From positions 247,733,256 through 247,797,255 of the forward strand of contig CM076190.1 in assembly GCA_038277395.1 (NCBI GenBank): 64,000 nucleotides of DNA, read 5' to 3'. Source of the stretch: Dryocosmus kuriphilus. Taxonomy: Eukaryota; Arthropoda; Insecta; Hymenoptera; Cynipidae. Shown here piece by piece: positions 23,501 through 38,500 of the stretch. Position 1 is the first letter of the stretch. Each line of letters opens with the position of its first letter. A program made the translations under genes and the position numbers. The notes below the pieces were generated by a model, which did not search any database, was not told the DNA's origin, and saw nothing but the letters and a program-made list of their open reading frames with translations.

Positions 23501-26500
23501 CTTGAAAAATTATTATTTTCTTTTGTTGGAAATTCTTTTTTTTTCAGTCAAAATTCAGCTATCATTTTGAAAATTGGTCTTTTTAGTTTTCTCTGTTAGT
23601 TTTGATTCAACTGACTTTGTTTGAAACTTAATACTTTTTTTGAAAATTTAACGACAATATATTAAATGTATGTAATTGTTACTAACGCATTCTCTTCCTT
23701 TTTGCTTAAATCGTTTGTTTACAACAATAACAACTGTTTAGTTTCGAGAATATTTCTTTACTGGCTTCGCTAGTGGCTGAAATATTGCACTTTCAACAAA
23801 ATAATTAAGTTTTCAAGCAATAATAGTTTAATTTTTATAAAGTTAGTTTTCAACGCCACAGTTTAGTTTCTGAAATAAAACACCAGTTTTTAATAAAACA
23901 GTTGAATGTACGCGCACGGAAGGTGAATTTTTACCAAAAAGAACCGATGATCTTCTTAGAACAATATTAATTTGTAAGGAAAATTCCCTAACATAACCTC
24001 AAATGGTTTAAACTTACAAGTACGAAAGTACAATTGGGTTCTTTGAAAAAATTCGTTAATAAAAATCGCTATCTTTTCTTTCAGGTTCATATTCTCGACC
24101 AGGAGGGAATACAGGTAATTAAAACATTTAATCTGGAATAGAAAATAAATATTAATTAATCAATAAAATAATCATAAATCTAGGATTTAAAATTATGATA
24201 TTAAAACTATGATTTCATTAAAAAATAATATTTTCTTGAAAAGTCATGTTTTATGGTTGAAAATAAAAATCTTTTCGGTCATATTTAATCTTTTTTTTAT
24301 TCAAAGCTTAGCTGTTTCATTTTTGGCTGAGAAATAATTTTTTGTGTGGAATTTAAAGAATTTTTTTGTTTTGAAATTTTACGATTTTGTTAAGCATTAA
24401 TATTTTAAGGAAAATTATGTTTTTTATTAAAAATTCGACTATTTCGGTTTGAAAATTAATTTTATTTATTCAATTAACTGTTCCATTCTTGGTTAAGAAT
24501 TCGCCTTCTTGTTTAAAAATTTAGCTATTTTTTTTGCCAATACCTTTACTTTGTGAGTAATTCATCTTTGGTGGAAAGCTCAACTTGTTTGCTGAAAAAT
24601 AGTTCTTTTGCTGTCAGTTTATATTTCTTGAACCGGAACTCAATTGTCATTTTTAAATATTTTTCAAGATTGATAATCCAACTATTCATGGTTGAAAAAC
24701 AATATTTTTTTGGTTTAAGTCAGTTGTACTTTAACTGTTCGGCTTAAGCCATTTGGGGTTATGTTTGGGAACCTTCAACAAAGATCAAGATTTTTGAAAC
24801 AAAATCATCACCTAATATAACTGAAAATAGACTGCTTTCAAAAACCCAGTGCGGAAATGGATTCTTTGTCGTTAGATTGCCAAAAGAGAGATTCGCGATT
24901 CCTGAACATAACCTAAAATTATTGAAACTTGTAAGTTTTTCTAAAGGGACTGAAGGTTTTGTCTGAAAATGTTGACTTTCAGCGAAAACTCCCTAACAAA
25001 ACGTCAAGTGGCTTAAACATGCAAGTACGAAGGTACAATTGTGTCCGTTGAAAAAATTCGTTAATAAAATATATCTATTTTCCTTTTTTCAGAACCAACG
25101 ACGCTGCCACCAAGGATACATCCAAGTAATTAAAAAACCATTTAAATTAAAATATAAAATAAACAATAATTGGTTAATAAAATACACATTAATATAAGAT
25201 TTAAAATTTTGATGACGGTAATGAGGAACAATAATAATATTACGAAATTAATGAAACCCCATCATCAAAAAACATACTTTTGGTTGGAAAAGTTTTTTTT
25301 TTACTTTAAGCCAACTTTCACATTATAGTTTGAGAATTCAACATATTTACTTGAAAATTTTTTTTTATTAAAAATGTGCTTTTTTTATTAATTTTCCTAA
25401 AACAAAAATACAAATATGGTGTACACTGTTCTGGAAATGTATTTTCGCGCACTTTCAAATATTCATTTTGGTTGTAGTTTTAACTATTGTTTTTGTTGAA
25501 AATCATGGATTTTGTTATGAATTAATCTCTTGTCGGAAAGTTACGTTTTCTGGCTCAAAGCCCAACTACGATTCGTTCAAAGCTAATCTTTTTCTTATTC
25601 AAAGTTTAGCTATTCCATTTATTGCTGAGAAATCATTTTTTTGTTTGGAATCTCCAGTATTTTTATTTTCAAACTCACCGATTTCGTTACGAATAAGTCT
25701 TTTTTGAAAAATTATTTTTTTTTTGTTGGAAATTCTTTTTTTTCAGCTAAAAATTCAGCGATCTTGTTGAAAATTCGTCTTTTTAGTTTTCTCTGTTAAT
25801 TTTGGTTTAACTAATTTTGTTTAAAAATTATTCCTTTTTTTGAAAATTTAACTATAATACCTTAAAGGTATATAATTGTTACTAAAGATTTCCTTCTGGT
25901 GTTATTTAAAAAGTTTTTTTATAACAATAACAACTGTTTAGTTTCGAGAATGTTTCTTTACTGGCTTCACTGCTGGCTGAAATAGTGCACTTTCAACAAA
26001 ATAGTTAAGTTTTCAAGCAATGATAGTTTAATATTTAAAAAGTTAGTTCTCAACGCCACAGTTTAGTACTGAACTAAGACACCAGTTTTTAACAAAACTG
26101 TTGAATTTTCACGCACGCAAAGTGAATTTTTACCAAAAAGAGCCGATGATTTTCGTAGAACAATATTCATTTGGAGCGAAAATTCCCTAGCATAACCTCA
26201 AATGGCCTAAGCTTACAAGTGGAAAAGTACAATTAGGTTCGTTGAAGAAATTCGTTAATAAAAATCGCTATTTTTTCTTTCAGGTTCAGCTTCTCGACCA
26301 GGGGATAGTGCAGGTAATTAAAGCGCTTAATCTTCAGTACAAAATAAATAGTAATTAATTAGTAAAATAATCATAAATCTAGGAATCAAAATTATGATAT
26401 TAAAACTATTATTTTATTAAGAAATAATATTTTCTTGAAAAGTCGTGTTTTCTGGTTGAAACTGAAATCTTTTCGGCCATATTTAATCTTTTTTTGATTC

Positions 26501-29500
26501 AAAACTTATCTGTTTCATTTTTGGCTGCGAAATAATTTTTTGCGTGGAATTTAAATTATTTTTGTTTTTGAAATTTTAGGATTTTGTTGAGGATCAATAT
26601 TTTATGGATAATTATGTTTTTTATCAAATATTGAACTATTTTTGTTTAAAACTTGATTTTTTCATTCAATTAAATGTTCCATTCTTGGTTAAGAACACGT
26701 CCTTCTTGATTGAAAATTTAACTATTTTTTTTGCAAATACATTTACTTTGTTAGTAATTCATCTTTGGTTGAAAGTTCAACTGTTTTTCTGAAAAATGAT
26801 TCTTTTGTTGACAGTTTATATTTCTTGAGACGGAATTCAACTGTCTTCTTGAAAATTTTTTCAAGGCTGATCATTCAAATATTGTTGATTGAAAAATAAT
26901 ATTTTTTGGCTTATGTCAGTTATAAATCTTGGAATGAAAATTCATTCCTTTAATCGAAAATTCGACTACTTTATTAAAAATTGGTCTTTCTTAATTTTAA
27001 ACTGAAAATATTTTGTAAAAATTCACTTTTTTTTTTGGAAATTTATCTGTTTCGAAATTAAAAATACGAACATTACGGCTTCAGCCATTCCAGGACATGT
27101 TTTGGGAATTTTTCAATCGAAATCAAGATTTTTCAAACAAAATTGTCACCTAATCTGACTTAAAACAGACTTCTTTCGCAAACCCAGTTCAAAAATGGAC
27201 TTCTTTGAGGTTTGGTTAACAAAAGAGAGTTTCGAGAATCCTTAACATAACCTCAAATTATTGGAACTTTTACATTCTTCTGAAAGAGCTGATAAATTTT
27301 GTTGAAAGTTATTGACTTGGGGCTAAAATTCTCCAGCTTAGCCTCAAATGGCTTAACCTTACAATTACGAAAGTACAATTGGGTTCGTTGCAAAAATTCG
27401 TTAATAAAAAATCGCTATTTTTTCTTTCAGGATCATCTTCTCGACCAGGTGGGAGCACAGGTAATTAAAATGTTTAATCTACAATAAAAAATAAATAGTA
27501 ATTAATTAATAAAATAATCGTAAATCTAGCATTTGAAATTATGATAAGGATAATGGGGAAAATAAAATACGAAACTAATGAAACCCTAGAAAAAAATTTT
27601 TACTTTTGTTTCGAAGAATTTTTCTGTTCTTTAAGTGCAGTTTCACACCTTCGTCTGAGAAATCATCATATTTAGTTGAGAGGTTTTTTTAACTAAAAAT
27701 TCACTTTTGTTGAAAAATTAGTTTTCTTAAAACAAGAATAAAAATATGGTTTAGAGTGTCTTGGAAATGTCTCTTCATGTACTTTGAAATATTTAGTTTG
27801 GTTGGAATTTTAACTTGTTCTTTTGGAAAGTCATGGATTTCCTTAAGAATTAATATCTTGTTGGAAAATCATATTTTTTTGCTGAAAGCTCAACTATTGC
27901 TGGTTCAAAGTCAGTCTTTTTTATTATTAAAAACTTAGCTCTTTCGTTTTTGATTGCAAAATCATTTTTTTGTTTTGGAATTTCAACTATTTTTGTTTTG
28001 AAACTCATCAATTGTTTAAGAATTGACCTTTTCTAAAAAATTAAGTCTTTGTTGGTAAATTCAACTATTTATGTTTCAAAATTAATCCTTCTTGTACAAA
28101 ATTAGAAAGAATACTTCTTTACTGGTTTCGTTAAGTACTGAAATGTTACACTTTCAAGACAATAATTAAGTTATCAAGCAAAAATAGTTCAATTTGCAGA
28201 ATGCTAGTTTTCAGCGGAATAGTTTAATTTCTAAACTAAAATACCAGTATTTAACAAAACAGTTGAATTTTCGCGCAAGAAAGGTGAATTCTTAGCAAAG
28301 AAAAATTATTTTCAGTCAACAGTTGAATTGTCAACAAAAAAACATGCTATTTCTACCAAGAATGAATTTTTTTACAAAATTATTGAAATTTCAGCCATGG
28401 TAGATTATTTTTCAAGCAAAACAGTTTTAGTTGGTTTTTGAACAAATAAAAATTAATTTTGAAACAAAAACAGTTGAATTACGAAATCAAATCAAATGAA
28501 TTTTCAACTTGACTGTTGAAATTACACGCAACAAGGATGAATAGCAAAAAATTTAAACACAAATGAAGTTTTACCAAACTTTTTGAGTCTCTAAGAGAAC
28601 AGTAAATTTGAATTTCAGTTCAAAAAATTAATTCTCACCCAAAAAATTGAATTCCTAAACAAATCACAATAGGTTCCTCTTGACTCCAAAACATTTATTA
28701 ATCGAAAATAGATTTTCAATCACATATAGGTTAATTTTTAACCAAACAGTTGACTTTTTAAAAAAGAAGTGACCGTTTAACCATTCAGCTTTTCTGTTCC
28801 TGCTTTACTTGTCTTGTTTCTTCAGTATTCAACTATTGCGTTCTTGGTTTTAAAACCAATATTTTTCTACCGAAAATTCAATTTGTTTGAAAATTCAGTT
28901 GCTGTATTTTGGTTAGTATTTTTTTGCCTGAGATAAATGTTATAGATTAGATTCGAAATATAATAATAATCGCGCAAGTGATTAGGTGAAAACAAAAAAA
29001 AACAGATTTATACACAAAGAAATTAACAAAAGCTGCGTTTATTCGCATAGTCAGAGTTAGTTTTACATGAGCAATCAAGGAATAACGGCACTCGTGCTTC
29101 TTGTCTCACGATCTCGCGTCGAGAGAGGAAAAACGTCAAGGCAAGCGCCTGTAAGACCTTCCGAGAGGTACTGTAATGGTCACCATAGATGGCCGCCTGG
29201 TTTCATATGTCCATAGTGGTAATGAGAGACCCATTAGACAAATGTAAAAAAGAAGGCTCTGAGACTGACGGAATTAAATTCAGGACGGTAAGATAAGGTT
29301 TGGTCTGGATGGGCCACTAAAGGTTTATGCAAAGTATTCCCTTGCAAGGGGGAGTAGGCAGACCTTTACAATAGGTTTCTCTAGTTCGTTGGTAGCCGTT
29401 CGGACCGTAACAGCGCGAACGAGGCCATCATCTCCAGAATGTACCTCAGTGACTCTACATAATGGCCACTTGGTATGTGGAATCTTTTCATCTGATTCCT

Positions 29501-32500
29501 TCAATACCGCCAGGTCTGCTAATCGGACAGATTTTTGACGTTGACGCCACCTTTCGTGCGCAGGAACGTGCTCCTGTACCAACGAAGGCTCAGGAATAGC
29601 GGCGAGTGGACCTCCAATGATCCAATGTATCGGAGTAAGCACAGAATATCCACTAGGATCATCAGTGGCTGCTGGTAGTGTCCTTGAATTAAGACACGCT
29701 TCAATCTATGATAATACCGTGGAGACCTCCTCAAAAGTTAGAGTCGATGTTCCGATAACTCTTTTCAGATGAAGCATCGTATATTTGACAGCGGCTTACC
29801 ACAATCCACCGAAATATGGAGCTGATGGGAGTACGAAGAGCCAAGTGGTTCGGTCCATGGCCAGAGCATGGGCGATGTCTTGTGAGGTACGCGACGCCTC
29901 CGTGAATAAAGCTCTCAGCTCAGCATCGGCCCCGACGAAATTCATGCCCTGGTCACCGGTCAGAGTGGAATAAATGCCCCGTCGTGAGGTGAATCGTCTA
30001 TGGGCAGCTAGAAAAGACAAAGGAGTGTAATCGGACACTGCCTTTAAATGTATAGTACGAGTGGCCGTGCAAACAAAAACCGCAATGAAACCTTTATACG
30101 ATTTCTTCCCACATCCGGGGGCTGCTCGAATTTTTATTGGATCAGCAAGATCCACACCCCCGTTTAGAAAGGCTCGAGCGCGCTGTACGCGATTAGAAGA
30201 GATATATCACTTGAGCTGTATGTCAGTGGCAGCTCGATGACAAAGACATACCACACACCGCAATATGCGAGACTTTACAATCTGGCGACTTCGCAGAATA
30301 CAAAACTGACATCTCGGGGTTGCTAGGGTGAGTTGGGTACCACAATGAAATGTCCGGCGGTGGCAACTGTCGACGACTAGCTATGTGAATGGAGACATCG
30401 GTGGTAAGATATATGGGTGTCTCTCATTAGGATCTAAAACGGAATGCTTCAGACGGCCACCAACTCTCAGTAGCTGCTGAGCAGATAGGAAAGGATTAAG
30501 TTTGATTATGGGGTCACATTTTGGCAACTTCTCCTTTTTTTCATCAAAATATTGGAGATAGTAGAGGAGAAGTTGCTCTGCTGAAAACTTTGAACCCAAT
30601 ACCGAGGAGCATGATTGAGCTGGGCTGGAGTGAGAACTCGGGGATGCGCATTAGGAGATGAACGATTAATGATGCAGTGTTGTTTCATATTATTGATGTA
30701 TCGAGTGCACCAGGCGGTCACTCGAGTTAACTTTTCCAGCGTAAATGCACAATGAGCGAAATGCTACCACATATTGGGACGTGAAACTGTCATCTGATGG
30801 ATGTTAGCACGTAGTTCCAAACCAGTATCGACTTGAAGTCTAGGATCATAGGTAACCAGGGAAGATCGGTCTCTAGAAATCTATTTGGACCAACCCACCA
30901 GAGAGAATGAACCACGAGCTGATTGGCTGAAGAGCCTCGAGTAGCGCAATCCGCAGGATTCTCGATCCCAGATATATGATGCGTACTAGTTTCAAGTCGA
31001 ATATAGACTTGTAAATTTTCAGATTATGCCTTGTTCGTCGAATCGGACGTTAAAATTGCCAAATAAATTAAGTCATATAGTTGACTCAGACGAGTGAAAA
31101 TATTACATACGCGAAATAAATGTGCCAATTTCGAGGTAGCTAAGGTCTTGCCCTGATTATTTCGCGAGATGCATAAAAAGTTTATATAAATTGTTGTCAG
31201 CTGTTACGCCTTACACTGAAAGTCTACAGCAATCAATAAAATTTAAATTTAAAGGTTAACAATGTAATTTTTATGCGTTGTCATTACAAATTAAGCCGAA
31301 TAAAATGTTATTGTAGTTGAATGATTGGATCTTACTCTGGTTATTTAATAAATTGTCAAAAAAATTGAAAATCTTCGTCAAGGTTAGGGCTTTCACTGAT
31401 TATTGGCGGAATAATTGATGTTGACGTTTTCTAAAGCGTAAAGCGGATATTAAAATCCTTTCGATTTAATCGAATAAAATTCATATCTTATTCTGGAACA
31501 TCGATTCAGTGCAACTCAAAGTAGCTTCAGATCTCATTCTCCTATTTTTAAAATTGAATATAGTGAATTTAACACTAAACCAGAAATATTTCTGATTAAT
31601 TAAATTAAAATGAAACTCAACTTTGTCGATTAGAAAAGGTTCTAATCTAACTTTTTAATGACAGTTGATTGACTGCTTGGTCAAATAACACGGGATTAAC
31701 AATTGTGCTATTTTAATTGAATTAAAAACTTACGAGCTGATTTAAACACCCCCGTGGTAATTTCAACTGGAATAAGATTAAATTTGATACCGTTAAATTA
31801 ATATCGAATTAATGGTCAATAAACCATTAAGAATTTACAAATTTTCAAATTCTGAACTAGAATTGGCTCAACGGTTAGAGTCCCTTGATCGGTGATGTTC
31901 CACTCACCTCCTAGTAGAAAGCCTAATAGAGCTCAATCTGGGAAAACTATCGAGGAGAACACGTTGTCTTCATCTGGTTAAATTAATTTAGCAAAAAAAA
32001 TGACACAGTAACAGACAACAATATGACTGACACAGACACAAAAACTCAGGCCCCGCTCGATATTGAGATAATCGCTACACCTAACACCGGCTTCCCAATC
32101 GGTGCGGGAAGAGGAAGGGGAGGGTTTTCACGGGCGACGAATCCTACCAGACCCGGCTTAATCACTGCCAGGCAAGAAGAGAATTATGGCATTCTAAAAA
32201 GCAAATTAGAAGTTTTGACCGCCCGGATCGACGAGATAATATCTCATGAAAGTAGTTACTTAGAGAGGCTATTATCGCCGAGCCGGGTTCAGATTGACCT
32301 ACATCACATCATCAAACGTGGTGGTCCCCTCTCTCATATTCCATGCAATCAAAGATCTGAAGGAGAAGGAATTATGTCAAGCTTACTTGCTAATAAATCT
32401 TATCCAAGTTATTTCGCGGACGGCGAATTGGGTTCGGACGTCGTTCGGGATCACCTTCGTCGAGATTCGAGCCCGCTTCTGATGAAGCTTCGTTCCAATT

Positions 32501-35500
32501 CGGCAGCCTTTGCTCGTTCTGATGGAACTCATGACGTAACCGAGAATTCTGGGCTAGGACTGAGGCCCAACCCGTCGAAAGAAAGGGACGAAATGGTTTC
32601 GGTGGAAAAAAAACAGAGGCACGTATGTTTAAAAATGAGGAACCGGCGTTTCGGCCGAAAGTCCTAGCCGTAGATATTGGAAAAAAATCGCGAAAAATTA
32701 TCAGGAATTCATCCTCTGATAAATATATTGTCTGAAAATGTCACATCATAAAATTAATATGTTAACTATGTAAACGAACGTAGTTACGTCTACCAGATGC
32801 CAAATGAGTGACAAAAGACACGTCCGAAACGTTCGTCGGACTACCGAATCGTCAGTCAATCTCTGCTCAAGGGTGATCAAAAAGAGAGCAGATATCCTTG
32901 TCAAGAAAATGGAAGCTACCAAATTTGACCGTGGGACACAAACTTTCGTCTCATGCATCGGAAAGCAACATATTGCTGGCTGCGTCAACTGCAGGTATAG
33001 GAAGCACCACTTCAAAGAATGCAAGCTGCCATACAGGCCTGGATTCTACCTGTGTGAAGCCGGTGGATTCGACACTGGCGACTGCATCTATCCACACCGA
33101 ATAGAACACGAACTTGCCCTGAGACATTGCGCAGGCTGCTCCAGCGATCTATCCCTGTTTTTCCCAAAATACACCAATTGGAGCATCCGACATCAAGAAA
33201 TGGTCGGCTGGCTTAGACTCGATTACGCTACCTGTCCTGCGTTGGTCATTTCACCAGATCACTGTTACTTCACCGTCCAAGGTGAAGACGAGCTGAAGAG
33301 AAAGGAGAAGGACAAATTCGACGACTGTAGGGATTCCCTAAGAAAATTCAAAAACATATATTATTTTCTTTTCTTTGTTTCCAAGTCGGAAATCTAATCT
33401 GGACCCGTTCCCATTCCTTGTCCAACAAAATAAGGGATTTTAACGACAACATATCACCCCGCAGTGCAGGATCATACCCCATAACTAAACTTCTAAGCGG
33501 AGAAATCTATGAGGTGGACATTGAGGGTCGCCTAGCCATCACACATGGGCTATACCTCCCACCAGCGCCTGTCCATGCAGAACTGATAGGCAATTCAGAT
33601 TCCCCAACCAAGAGTACATCTCAGTCCTTGCTTTTGGAAGATCCTTTCAGTGAAGCTTCCCCGGAGGCGATTCGGGATCGAGACCCCGTGGCCGCTCACG
33701 CCACCACACCTTCGGGGTCCCACGCACTTGTCCATCAGGTCCAAACTCCATCCCGGTTCGCGAATCAACCTTGATTCGGGGTGGGGTCCCCGTGTCCATA
33801 CTTGCCATCACCCCAGGTGGGAATACATCTCTCTGAAAGACGGCGGACAACGCGGTTGATCCACCGGCTCTTTCATCCAATTGTCGCGTGCAATCATCGG
33901 GGGACCCGTTCGCTGGGTTACCCCTTAACCACCTCATCCTAGTACCCGAATCCTCCTTGATTCAGGGCGAGGCCCCCGTGGTTACCGAAAATTATGTTCC
34001 AGGATGCGGTCCACTATAACCGAATTGCGAATTCGAAGTCAGGAATTGGACTCCCAGGCCTGAGTGCATTTAGACCATGGTAACTCACTCCACGCAAGCA
34101 GAGACAGTCTGAATCCAGAGGGTTCAGCGCCACTGAGCCACAACGAAAGAACGTGGTCGGCCCCGCAAGGATACATTCGAAAGGAAACCCGGGCAGCCCC
34201 ACCGGATCGCCACCCCTCCGCTCGAAGTGACGTTGAGTGGGCATCCCCGCTAGGACATTCGACCACGACGGAATCCTTCTTCTTACCGGAAGTAAGAGGA
34301 ATCATCGAGGGAAAGAAGACAGCGGACCCGTGTAAATAGATTGTAAATCATTTTAAGTTTAATGTAAGGACCTTAGGAACAAAGTTCCATAAATGCGTTC
34401 ATTAAAAGACGCATTGAACCCGCTTGGTGATAAAAACTCCCACTCTTGGGCTGGTTCGAGGCAAGGAAAAAGAAACCGTTTTTAAGCGGTCCGGGAAGCG
34501 CTTAATTTTCTTTGCGACAATCCGCTATATTTGAGTCAAGTAACTAGGTCCATTTAAGGGTACGTAATCATTTTTTTTTTTTTTTTTTTTGCTCAGGACT
34601 ATCCACCTACCACCCAAGTTCGAGCGTGTTTTGATTTTAATAACATGGCTTCTTATACTGATTCTAATCTAGATTTAAGTAACCCTAATTTATTTGTACA
34701 CCAGTCGGGCGGCGTACGTACCTTATGTGTCATATTCATCCATCCCGTTTCAATACGCGTGGTTGAGTCGTTCATCTTGGATTCCGTGGAAATTGATACC
34801 CGATTTTCCTGTCCAGAGGAGAAATTCTGATATACTTGTGCTTGGACAGGAGAATCTGGGACAATGTGAAATCCCAAGAATCGATCGACCAACCGCGCGT
34901 GCGACCAAGGCCGAGCCAAGTGCGTGTAGCCTGTGTGGAAAGCTCGACCAATCCCGAGCATCCGCTATAGGAACGAAATCAGTTCAAACATATCGAGGGA
35001 GAAAGTAGTTGCTCTTAGGAGTCTGACGTGCCAAGTCGTTCGAGTCCCGCGATCACGGATCACAGTCAAGTAGTAACATTTGTGAGCATAACAAACCGAC
35101 CGGTTGAGCAGCCGCTCATGGACCGACCGAGCGAGCGTTCTTTTCGAAACCAGTGTGATAAACCAATCCATCATGTCCAATTAATAAAAGGTGTATAAAA
35201 GTGAATAAGAGTTCCGTTATTCCCATTAAGCTCCGAATCCCCTTATTTTCCTACCATTCGAAAGTCCGACTCACTGCATATGTGAAGTGCGGGATAACGG
35301 AAATAACCGGGTCTCTTTCCAGGACAGGAACGTCCTCTCATTTCTTAAAAATAAGCGGGTCGCTTTTTCGGACAGAAAGGACCTCTTCCTTCTGAACTAT
35401 ATCCGGGTCGCTTTCTCGGACCTGAAGGACCTTTTATTCCTTAAAAAGAACCAGGTCGCCTTCTCCGCCAGAAAGGCCCTCACATCTTTTAAGAAATAAC

Positions 35501-38500
35501 CTGGTCGCTTTCCCGGACGGAAAGGAATTCTCAATTTTTAACATAATCCGGTCACTTTCTGCGCCAGAAAGGACCTTACATCATTTAAAAGATAACCGTT
35601 TCTTAAAATAAACCGGGTCGCTTCCCCGTTCGGAAGGACCTTTCGGCTTTAAAAATAACCTGGTCGCTTTCTCGGGCAGAAAAGACTTCCTGCCCTTTAG
35701 AAAAAAATCTCTCGACCGCCTGACTGTACAGGGAACCCCCTTCTCTGCTCCTTCAATAAAGAACTGGTTTTTATTTGTAACATCTTTTTCCAAATTAATA
35801 GATCTCCTTAGATTTTTTAAAATTGATCGACCATCCCTACCATTAAAATAGATTTAACACTTATACTGTTCGTAACATATTAACTGTTCCATTCTTGATT
35901 AAGAATTCATTCTTTTTACTTAAAAATTTAAGTATTTTTCTGCAAATTCAAGTATTTCTGTAATAATTCATCTGTGGTTGAAAGTTCAACTGTCTTGCTG
36001 AAAAGTAATTCTTTTTTTATCTAGTTATCTTTACTGAGCCGGAATTCGCCTTCTTGAAAATTATTTAAAGATTGATAATTCAATTATTGTTGTTTGAAAA
36101 ACAATATTTTTTGATTTAAGTCAGTTATAAATTTTGGAATGAGAATTCATTCCTTTAGTTGAAAATTTGAACATTTTATGAAAAATTGGTCTTTTTTTAG
36201 TTAAAACTTAAAAATGTTGATTTAAAAATTCATTTTTTGTAGAAAATGTGACAATATTTTATCAAAAATTCACTTTTTTGTTGAAAATTTAACTGTTCGC
36301 TTAATTGTTTAAAGTATGGTGCTTTAACTGTTCAGCTGAAGCCATTCGGGGTTATGTTTGGGAACTTTCAACAAAAATCAAGATTTTTCAAAAAAATCAT
36401 CACCTAACATGACTTAAAATACCCATCTTTCAAAAACTCAGTGCATAAATAGACTCTTTTGACGTTAGATTGCTAAAAGGGAGATTCAGGATTCCCTAAC
36501 AGAACCTAAAATTATTGATAATTGTACGTTTTTTCTAAAGCGACTGATGATTGTGGTTGAGAATGTTTAATTGAATTAATTGTACAGAAGTGCAATTGGG
36601 CTCGTTGGAGAAATTCGTTAATAAAATATCTCTATTTTCCTTTTTTTAGAACCACCGCCGCCTCCACCAAGGATACCTGCAGGTAATTAAAAAAGTATTT
36701 AAATTGCAATATTAATAATAAACAGTAATTAGTTAATAAAATACACATAAATATAGGATTAAAAATTTTGATGTCGGTAATGAGGGACAAGAATACTATG
36801 CCTAAATTAATGAAACCCCATGAAAAGCTTATTTTTGGTTGGAAAAACTTTTTTTTACTCTAAGCCAACTTTCACATTTTAGTTTGAGAGTTCATCATAT
36901 TTAGTTGAAAAGTTTTTTTTTAGTACGAATGCGCTTTTTTGTTGAAAAATTAACTTTTCTAAAACAAAAATAAAAATATGGTGTATAGTGTTCTGGAAAC
37001 GTAGTTTCGTGTGTTTTAAAATATTCTTTTTTGGTTGGAGTTCTAACTATTTTTTTTAGAAAATCATGGATTTTGTTATGAATTGACCTCTTGTTGGAAA
37101 GTCACGCCTTTTGTCTCAAAGCTCAACTACTGTTCGTTCAAAGCTAATATTTTTTACATTCTCATCAGAGAAGGTATTAGATTTATGTAAAATTATTCGC
37201 GGATTTCATGAAATCTTCACGTTTTTAGACCCCCTGAATCTGAAAAAACGGTTTTTACGACGGTGTTTGTCTGTCAGATGTCGTCCTCGTTGTCGTCGTC
37301 GTTGTTGTCGTCGTCATTGGAGCTTTTTCCCACGATAACTTTCGGAGGACTAATCGGATTGGAGTGCGCTTTGTTACATTTCCTTAAGGGGTAAAAAGAA
37401 AGGACGAGTTTGTTAATCAGCGTTTTTTGACTAACGGTTATGGTTTTATCCATCAAAAACGGTTTTCACAAAATAAAAGATCCACTTTCCGGCTGAACTA
37501 TGAGAGATACAAAACAAATGTAAGAAAGTAAAACTGTTCATCTCAACAAAATCTACAAATTCTTTCTGAACCATTTTTTGATAAAATGAACGGTTTTTGT
37601 TTTAATCAAGAAAACGCTATTAAAATCAAGAAACTCTGGTTTCCCGCCAAAATATTCCAGATACAAATAGATGGTGAAAAACAAACTTGTTCAATTCAAA
37701 AATATCTACAAATTTTTTGTTTTAACCATTTTTTGATGAAATGCACGATTTTTGTTTTAATCGATAAAACTTTATTAAAAATTAAAAATTTCAAATTTCA
37801 CGCTAAACTATGTGAGACACGGAAAAACTGAAATATTTGGTTGACGATTAAATAGTTAAGTTTCTGGTGGAAAATTCTTTTTCTTTCAGCTAAAAATTCA
37901 GCTATCTTGTTCAAAATTCTTCTTTTTATTTTCTTCTTTTCGTTTTGATTCAACTAATTTTGTTTGAAAATTAGTCCTTTTTTGAATATTTAAATATAAT
38001 ATCTTAAAAGTATCTAATTTTTACTAATGCATTCTTTTTGATGATGTTTAGAATATTTGTTTATAACAATAATAACTGTTTAGCTTGGAGAAGGTTCCTT
38101 TACTGGCTTCGTTACTGTCTGAAATATTGCACTTTCAAAAAAAATAATAAAGTTTCCAGCAATAATATTTCAACTTCTAAAAAGTTAATTTTCAACGCCA
38201 CAGTTTAGTTTCTGAAATAAAACAACAGTTTTGAACAAAGCAGTTGAATTTTCGCGCAAGGAAGGTGAATTCTTACCAAAAGGGGGCGATGATTTTGGTA
38301 GAAAAATATTAATTTGTGGCGAGAATTCCCTAACATAACCTCAAGTGGCTTAAACTTACAAGTGAGAAAGTACAATTGGGTTCGCCGAAAAAATTCTTAA
38401 GTAAAAGATCGCTATTTTTTTCTTTCAGAATCATCTACTCGACCAAGGGGGAGGAGAGGTAATTAAAGCATTATTTAAAATACAACATAAAATAAATAGT

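Larger units (their letters stand above)
14140..28760 (+). repeat. Tandem intron-exon module array
   Basis: Related modules follow each other. Exon starts are A 14634, B 15824, A 16916, B 18102, A 22894, B 24085, A 25093, B 26284, B 27431. A-to-B spacing is 1190, 1186, 1191 and 1191. B-to-A spacing is 1092, about 1206 after removing the LINE, and 1008. A-to-B spacing is almost constant, so the A-B pair (about 2.2 kb) seems to be the main duplicated unit. A and B introns are themselves related, implying an older single-unit duplication. Intron bodies contain degenerate short repeats of the type TTGAAAATTCAACTATTTTT. Confidence 0.8.

Noticed and set aside
14140..28760. CRISPR or simple satellite interpretation of the repeated blocks
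   Set aside because: The blocks are about 1.1 kb, diverged, and contain splice-bounded open exons. There are no short identical repeats with unique spacers.
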